A stretch of DNA of 64,000 nucleotides. Origin: Fluviicola sp966211245 (lineage in GTDB: Bacteria; Bacteroidota; Bacteroidia; Flavobacteriales_D; Crocinitomicaceae). Below are positions 60,054 to 64,000 of the stretch, in pieces (the stretch's first letter is position 1; each line of letters begins with the position of its first letter). Location: positions 62,001 to 126,000 of the forward strand of contig CBIHND010000003.1 in NCBI GenBank assembly GCA_966211245.1. The letters run 5' to 3'. The notes beneath the pieces are model-generated. The model was not told the origin of the DNA. It did no database searches and was given only the letters and a program-made list of their open reading frames with translations. Made by a program: the position numbers and the translations under genes.

Positions 60054-62879
60054 TTACCTTCCACAATAACTACAATACTTGCTATTCGGATTGTGCACAA
60101 ACGGTTTGTTCGGATCGTACATTTCTTCCAGGATCGTTGTCAACAGGTTTTCAATCAATTCGGAAACTTCACCATCGGTAAGCTCTTCGGTTAATAAAAA
60201 TGGACTATCGCTGTGACTTACAAACGATACAATTCCCATTTCGTCGATGGTTCTGTTCAGACTACGCTTGTTGAGGTACGAATAGATCAGCAACTGCAAT
60301 CCGTGAACCGATTTACTTTCACGAAGCTTGTTCAAAATGAATTCCAGCGGTTCCTGTTTCGAATTTCTGATCTGCAGATCGCTTTGCTTGAGCTTCGGTG
60401 ATTTGTAATCAATGATGCGAAGCTTTCCGCCCCAACGATCAATCCGGTCAACAACTCCTTTTAGCTTTACGCGTTTTTCGCCGCCGCGAACATTCAACGA
60501 AATGACGGTTTCCAACTGTTGCTCCAGATCAATAATAAATAATGACTTCTCCGGATTTTCTTCCAGCTTTCGGATTTCCTGATTCAATTCCAGTTTGATC
60601 AATTCCTTCACCATTTCGTATTGAATATGGTTCGACCCTTTCTGCCACGATTCCGGATCCTTGCTGAAGTGTTCCTGAAACGCCCCTTCAACCAACAGCG
60701 GAATGCGCAATTTCATCGCTTTCAGGTCATCAATAGTCACCATGCGCTCTGCAATAACGACACCTTCTTCGGAACGATGTTGTTTGAATGGCATAAACAA
60801 TTCCTCCAAAACGGCGTGTACGATGGTCCCACGGGTATTGCTTTCCAGATCCTCTTCCATCTTGTCCTCTTCACCGATCTGAAGAATACTTTGATAGTAG
60901 AAGTTCAGCGGACACTTCACATAACTGCTCAATTTGGAGAAAGAGAGACCAGCTTGCAGCATCTCATCGAAACGTCGGAATACAGATTCATCTTTAGGAA
61001 AAGAAGCGGTTTCAATACGTTCTTCGTTCCCCAATTGGTACTGCTTTTTCGTGAAACGAATGTTCCTGTTTTGATTGACCAATTCGAGTTCCAGTTGTTG
61101 TAGAAAACGACTTGGTTCATTGCTTCCGATACTCTCCGAAGCGGAAGTATAGGTAATCACGACCTGTTCCGCACTATGGAGTAAGCGGTAGAAATGGTGA
61201 GCGAACAATCCTTGCTTATCACGGGGAGTCGGTAGTCCGAAGAACTTACGTAAATCCATTGGAATAAGCGTCTGAATCGGATTATCCGGTGGCATGACAC
61301 CCTCATTCAATCCAAGCACAAAGATGCGTTTGAAGTCGAGACCGCGCGTTTCCAGCAATCCCATGATCTGGATTCCATCCAACGGGTTCCCGTAATATGC
61401 CAACGATTCGGATCCCCAGTGTTGCTGAAACAGGTTTCTGAATGTAGTTCGACTCATATCCGGAAGTGGAGCCGTCGCAAATGTATTTTGTAAGGCTTGA
61501 ATACTTGCATCGAACGTTCGCACCAACGCTTGTTCGAATTCCGATTTCTCATCGAAACACTCGTCCATAAATGCATTCATCGTGCGAATGAGCTCAAGTG
61601 CCTTCATCCAGTTATTCTCCCAGGAAGTGTTGATCAACTGAAAGAGAGCGGACGTAACCGGACCAAAATTCCAGTTCTTTCTTGAGACGAATTGCCAGTT
61701 GTTTTTCAGACACATCGCTTCCAGTTCGTAAAGTGCATTCAATTCCTTTTCGGGAAGAACCGCTACCGTGAACGGATGATGTATGAACGATCCGAGTAAT
61801 TTGAAATAAATAGATCCTGAACCTTTCGTAGCGACTCCTTCCTGAACGGCAAAGATCAGATCAAACCAGGTTCGAAGAGCCGTGTTGCGCAATGGAAGTC
61901 CGAGCGTAATGTTGGCTTTTTCTATGTTTTGAGGCAAATGATGGAGTAGCGCATTCAGTTGTTGTTCGTCTGCAAGAAGCACCAGTGTTTCGGAGCGTTC
62001 TTCCGATTTGAGGTCAAGTAAATATGTTCCTGCTACAGCTGCTTGTCCGGTAATCTGCGGACATTCCACAACGGTCAATTCCATTTCCTTTGTCGACAAT
62101 ACGTTTAGTGTATCTTCGGGAATCTTCACCTGAAGTCGTTCCAGGATAACACGTTGGAAGGAACCCGCTTCGTGCAGTTTGTCATTGAGATAGTAAGCAT
62201 CGTTGTCGAAAAAAAACTGTGCTCTTCCCATTACATGGAGCTGACGGAAAATGCTCAATTCGGCTTCTGAAAGTGCATTGAATCCGGCAAAAACGATGTG
62301 CTGATCCGGATTGGAAAAGAGCAGGTCGATGTTGTTAGCGGCTTCACGGTATGCTTTCCCCTTTGTAGTTACTGCGAGTTCTTTGATTCGTTCTTCGAAT
62401 GCAAAATAATACGGTCCGAGTTTGTCCCAGAAAGCCATAAACTTCAATTGACCTTCGGAAAGCTCTTCGCTGTTGAAAGACCATGCTTCGATCTCCTTTA
62501 CGTCCCTAAGGTTTTTGAACAATTGTTTTGGATTTACAAGGTAGCGGTCAATTTCATCGAAATCATTGAGCAGTAATTGTCCCCAGTTGAGGAAGGCGTC
62601 AAACGTTCTGATTTCATGCTCGATCGGGTCTTTTTCAAAAATGCGATAGAGTTCAAAAAGAGCTACCGATTTGTTGATGACTGGTGTTTTAATCGCTTCG
62701 TGAATCCATCGATCGATGGTTACCATTTTCGGAGCAATTTTTGGTCTTCCATCAACAGTGTACAGCGAACGCTGCAAATAAGAAATCATCCGTTCAGATG
62801 GTACTACAATGGTAATATCCGACAACGGAATATGCCCATTGACTATCGATTCTGCAATACGATCTACGAATGATTTCAT
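60054..62879 (-). CDS. AddB-like PD-(D/E)XK exonuclease/helicase-type protein
   Basis: 941 residues. The N-terminal half is a degenerate helicase-like region (DITIVVPSERMISYLQRSL; LETRGLDFKRIFVLGLNEGVMPP; IPMDLRKFFGLPTPRDKQGLFAHHFYRLLHSA), as in AddB; the C-terminal third is a PD-(D/E)XK nuclease (SFSKLSSYVKCPLNFYYQ, NTRGTIVHAVLEELF, VKLKGVVDRIDRWGGKLRIIDYKSPKL). It should act in double-strand break end processing with an AddA-type helicase, which is not in the window. Three of the four Cys expected for an AddB-type Fe-S cluster are seen: the one in VKCPL and the C-terminal YCSYCGR, where the protein ends. Confidence 0.88.
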   Translation of the reverse strand: MKSFVDRIAESIVNGHIPLSDITIVVPSERMISYLQRSLYTVDGRPKIAPKMVTIDRWIHEAIKTPVINKSVALFELYRIFEKDPIEHEIRTFDAFLNWGQLLLNDFDEIDRYLVNPKQLFKNLRDVKEIEAWSFNSEELSEGQLKFMAFWDKLGPYYFAFEERIKELAVTTKGKAYREAANNIDLLFSNPDQHIVFAGFNALSEAELSIFRQLHVMGRAQFFFDNDAYYLNDKLHEAGSFQRVILERLQVKIPEDTLNVLSTKEMELTVVECPQITGQAAVAGTYLLDLKSEERSETLVLLADEQQLNALLHHLPQNIEKANITLGLPLRNTALRTWFDLIFAVQEGVATKGSGSIYFKLLGSFIHHPFTVAVLPEKELNALYELEAMCLKNNWQFVSRKNWNFGPVTSALFQLINTSWENNWMKALELIRTMNAFMDECFDEKSEFEQALVRTFDASIQALQNTFATAPLPDMSRTTFRNLFQQHWGSESLAYYGNPLDGIQIMGLLETRGLDFKRIFVLGLNEGVMPPDNPIQTLIPMDLRKFFGLPTPRDKQGLFAHHFYRLLHSAEQVVITYTSASESIGSNEPSRFLQQLELELVNQNRNIRFTKKQYQLGNEERIETASFPKDESVFRRFDEMLQAGLSFSKLSSYVKCPLNFYYQSILQIGEEDKMEEDLESNTRGTIVHAVLEELFMPFKQHRSEEGVVIAERMVTIDDLKAMKLRIPLLVEGAFQEHFSKDPESWQKGSNHIQYEMVKELIKLELNQEIRKLEENPEKSLFIIDLEQQLETVISLNVRGGEKRVKLKGVVDRIDRWGGKLRIIDYKSPKLKQSDLQIRNSKQEPLEFILNKLRESKSVHGLQLLIYSYLNKRSLNRTIDEMGIVSFVSHSDSPFLLTEELTDGEVSELIENLLTTILEEMYDPNKPFVHNPNSKYCSYCGR

Positions 62880-62913
62880 AGTTCGTGAAGATAGAAATTA
62901 CAGCCATTATAGG

Positions 62914-63699
62914 CTAATAAACATCTTCAGTTGTGATTCTTTTCATCAATTGTTTTACGTCGATGTTCAGCTTTTTCAGTTCCTTCACAAAATCAGGATT
63001 GTTCAGGTATTCGGTCAGTTGTACCAGGTTAAGTGGAATCGGGCAATTGTAGATGCGTGGGTATCCCGCCGGACGACTTCGCATCAAGGTAACTGTTCCC
63101 GCTTCAATACGTGAATAACGGTGAGGCAAAATACGTCTGAATTTATGCAATCCCGGTTCGACTGTTATTGTATCCATTAGGTACAAGTTCCTATTTAACC
63201 GTTCCGTTTTTCGGGTTGCAGCATCATATCGTACACCAACAAGACGGACATCAATGAAATAGGCAATAACTGCTTGCGAAGTGTCAGTCTGAGTATAGTG
63301 ACCCTCATTAATGGAATGTTTCGTCAGTTCTTCGTTGAACAAAGGATCTGTCAATACCTTTCTCTCTTTTTTAGGTGACAAAACTTCAAACTTACTGAAT
63401 GTGATACCTCCTCCTCGCGTTTGAGCAACTTCTGCGGTATAGTACTTCCCACTTTCGAGCGTACATACATTTCTTCCGAGAAGGTATTGCGGAAATTTGT
63501 ATTTACCCGGTTTTAAGTGCAGTGTATCCATAGCAATCCGGCTCGTCTTACTGGTTTGTTTTACATCGGTAACGCTGTCTTTGGTAACTTGACGCAGATC
63601 GTAACGTGTGAAATAGACTACTGTCGCATAGTCGACATCGTTGTGGGTTGAATCGGGTGGAGACGTTATCAGCATTGCTGACAGCAGGAAGGAAAACAT
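62914..63699 (-). CDS. Secreted hypothetical protein
   Basis: 261 residues from the Met at 63699 (MFSFLLSAMLITS), which begins a short signal peptide; the open frame reaches 63738 but a -7 box (63718-63725) lies inside that extension. The mature part seems to hold two related halves: YATVVYFTRYDLRQV...MDTLHLKPGKYKFPQYLLGRN and VIAYFIDVRLVGVRYD...MDTITVEPGLHKFRRILPHR, each followed by a SGKYYTAEVAQTRGGG/AGTVTLMRSRPAG strand. This internal duplication suggests two copies of one small beta domain. No family recognised; envelope location. Confidence 0.75.
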   Translation of the reverse strand: MFSFLLSAMLITSPPDSTHNDVDYATVVYFTRYDLRQVTKDSVTDVKQTSKTSRIAMDTLHLKPGKYKFPQYLLGRNVCTLESGKYYTAEVAQTRGGGITFSKFEVLSPKKERKVLTDPLFNEELTKHSINEGHYTQTDTSQAVIAYFIDVRLVGVRYDAATRKTERLNRNLYLMDTITVEPGLHKFRRILPHRYSRIEAGTVTLMRSRPAGYPRIYNCPIPLNLVQLTEYLNNPDFVKELKKLNIDVKQLMKRITTEDVY

Positions 63700-63717
63700 G
63701 TGATCGATTTTGAGCAG

Positions 63718-63725
63718 TAAAGGTA
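63718..63725 (-). promoter_or_regulatory. -7-like box of the secreted hypothetical gene
   Basis: Minus strand TACCTTTA, ending 18 bases before the ATG at 63699. It overlaps the longer frame and supports the shorter start. Confidence 0.45.
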
Positions 63726-63758
63726 TGCATTTTAACACTTCTGTAAATCGAAAAGGGT

Positions 63759-63766
63759 TACCTTTG
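63759..63766 (+). promoter_or_regulatory. -7 box abutting the start at 63771 (leaderless)
   Basis: TACCTTTG, then tggc, then ATG at 63771. Full match. Confidence 0.6.
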
Positions 63767-63770
63767 TGGC

Positions 63771-64000
63771 ATGAAAATCAAGTTGATTTTGGTTCTGTTG
63801 GCTTTGGTGAGCGTTGACGTTGTTTTCGGGCAAGGATGCTCGCAATGTCGTATGCTGGCTGAACAGAGTAACGAGGTAACTTCCAATGATTTCGGAAGCA
63901 ACATCAATTCCGGAATTTTGTACCTCATGGCATTTCCATATGCCATTATCATGTTTATCTTCCGTAAGCCGATTATTCGTTTTGTAAAAGGATTACGAGC
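63771..64000 (+). CDS. Small exported membrane protein with CxxC, cut by window edge
   Basis: The frame from the ATG at 63771 is open to the last base (76 full codons). It has a signal peptide (1-~21, MKIKLILVLLALVS...VFGQ), a CSQC motif at residues 23-26 right after it (QGCSQCRMLAEQ), a short loop (NINSGILYL) and a hydrophobic segment (ILYLMAFPYAIIMFIFRKP) before a basic end. Short Bacteroidota proteins with a QCxxCRxxxE start and one membrane helix are common beside cytochrome or ferric-transport genes, but I know no function. The C-terminus is outside the window and a full -7 box sits four bases before the ATG. Confidence 0.75.
   Translation, partial: MKIKLILVLLALVSVDVVFGQGCSQCRMLAEQSNEVTSNDFGSNINSGILYLMAFPYAIIMFIFRKPIIRFVKGLR

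Noticed and set aside
1..64000. CRISPR array, tRNA/rRNA genes, insertion sequence or prophage
   Set aside because: No regular direct-repeat array, no cloverleaf or rRNA sequence, and no transposase, integrase or phage structural gene was found.

Overview
This window is a 64 kb stretch of chromosome from a member of the Bacteroidota, most likely Flavobacteriales near Fluviicola/Crocinitomicaceae (inference from protein style; no rRNA is present to confirm it). The signs are: at least seven, probably eight, large secreted proteins, most with type IX secretion (T9SS) C-terminal sorting domains; -7 promoter boxes of the form TAnnTTTG with no Shine-Dalgarno sequences; many lipoproteins with short SxC lipoboxes; and Bacteroidota-specific DUF families. 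I found no tRNA, rRNA, CRISPR array, insertion sequence, phage gene or origin. It reads as ordinary chromosome with several accessory-looking secreted loci.

Layout. 1-3 kb: the 5' part of a LamG-type secreted protein, then a three-gene cassette of a six-cysteine secreted peptide, a membrane-anchored protein and a CxxC lipoprotein, with a perfect terminator between the peptide and the other two. 3-12 kb: three tandem paralogous delta-60 repeat proteins carrying 14, 7 and 14 repeats, a shared five-cysteine module and a T9SS domain. 12-19.7 kb: gcvP, two small unknowns, a beta-helix T9SS protein, and an overlapping aminotransferase/omega-amidase pair. 19.8-23.8 kb: a tandem pair of paralogous T9SS proteins with matching promoters. 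23.8-36.4 kb: housekeeping genes (yqaA-like, dxr, asparaginase, methyltransferase, TatD, bacilliredoxin, FAD oxidoreductase, hemJ, cyclase/formamidase, M48 protease, uvrC) mixed with unknown secreted proteins. 36.4-47.8 kb: TonB receptor, dprA, secreted C1 peptidase, orphan BlaI-type regulator, M43 T9SS protease, OmpA-type protein and a GH38-like glycosidase. 47.8-64 kb: DUF1345, aqpZ, a di-haem/imelysin iron pair, DoxX, a TPR-SpoIIE phosphatase, DUF3108, tryptophan 2,3-dioxygenase, a small HAD operon, DUF3109, an AddB-like nuclease and a truncated small membrane protein at the right edge.

How they work together. Tryptophan 2,3-dioxygenase, the cyclase-family (kynurenine formamidase type) protein and the KAT/glutamine-transaminase-K-like aminotransferase could make a dispersed kynurenine route; the aminotransferase with its omega-amidase also fits the last step of methionine salvage. 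The di-haem oxidoreductase and imelysin lipoproteins form an iron-related pair. Most other genes are monocistronic or in two- to three-gene units.

The strongest unexplained signals are (i) nine genes whose -7 box ends exactly four bases before the start codon, implying leaderless mRNAs; (ii) the Cys-rich peptide cassette at 1.07-3.01 kb; (iii) the 7-fold repeat arithmetic of the delta-60 paralogs; and (iv) several families of palindromic intergenic repeats between convergent genes.
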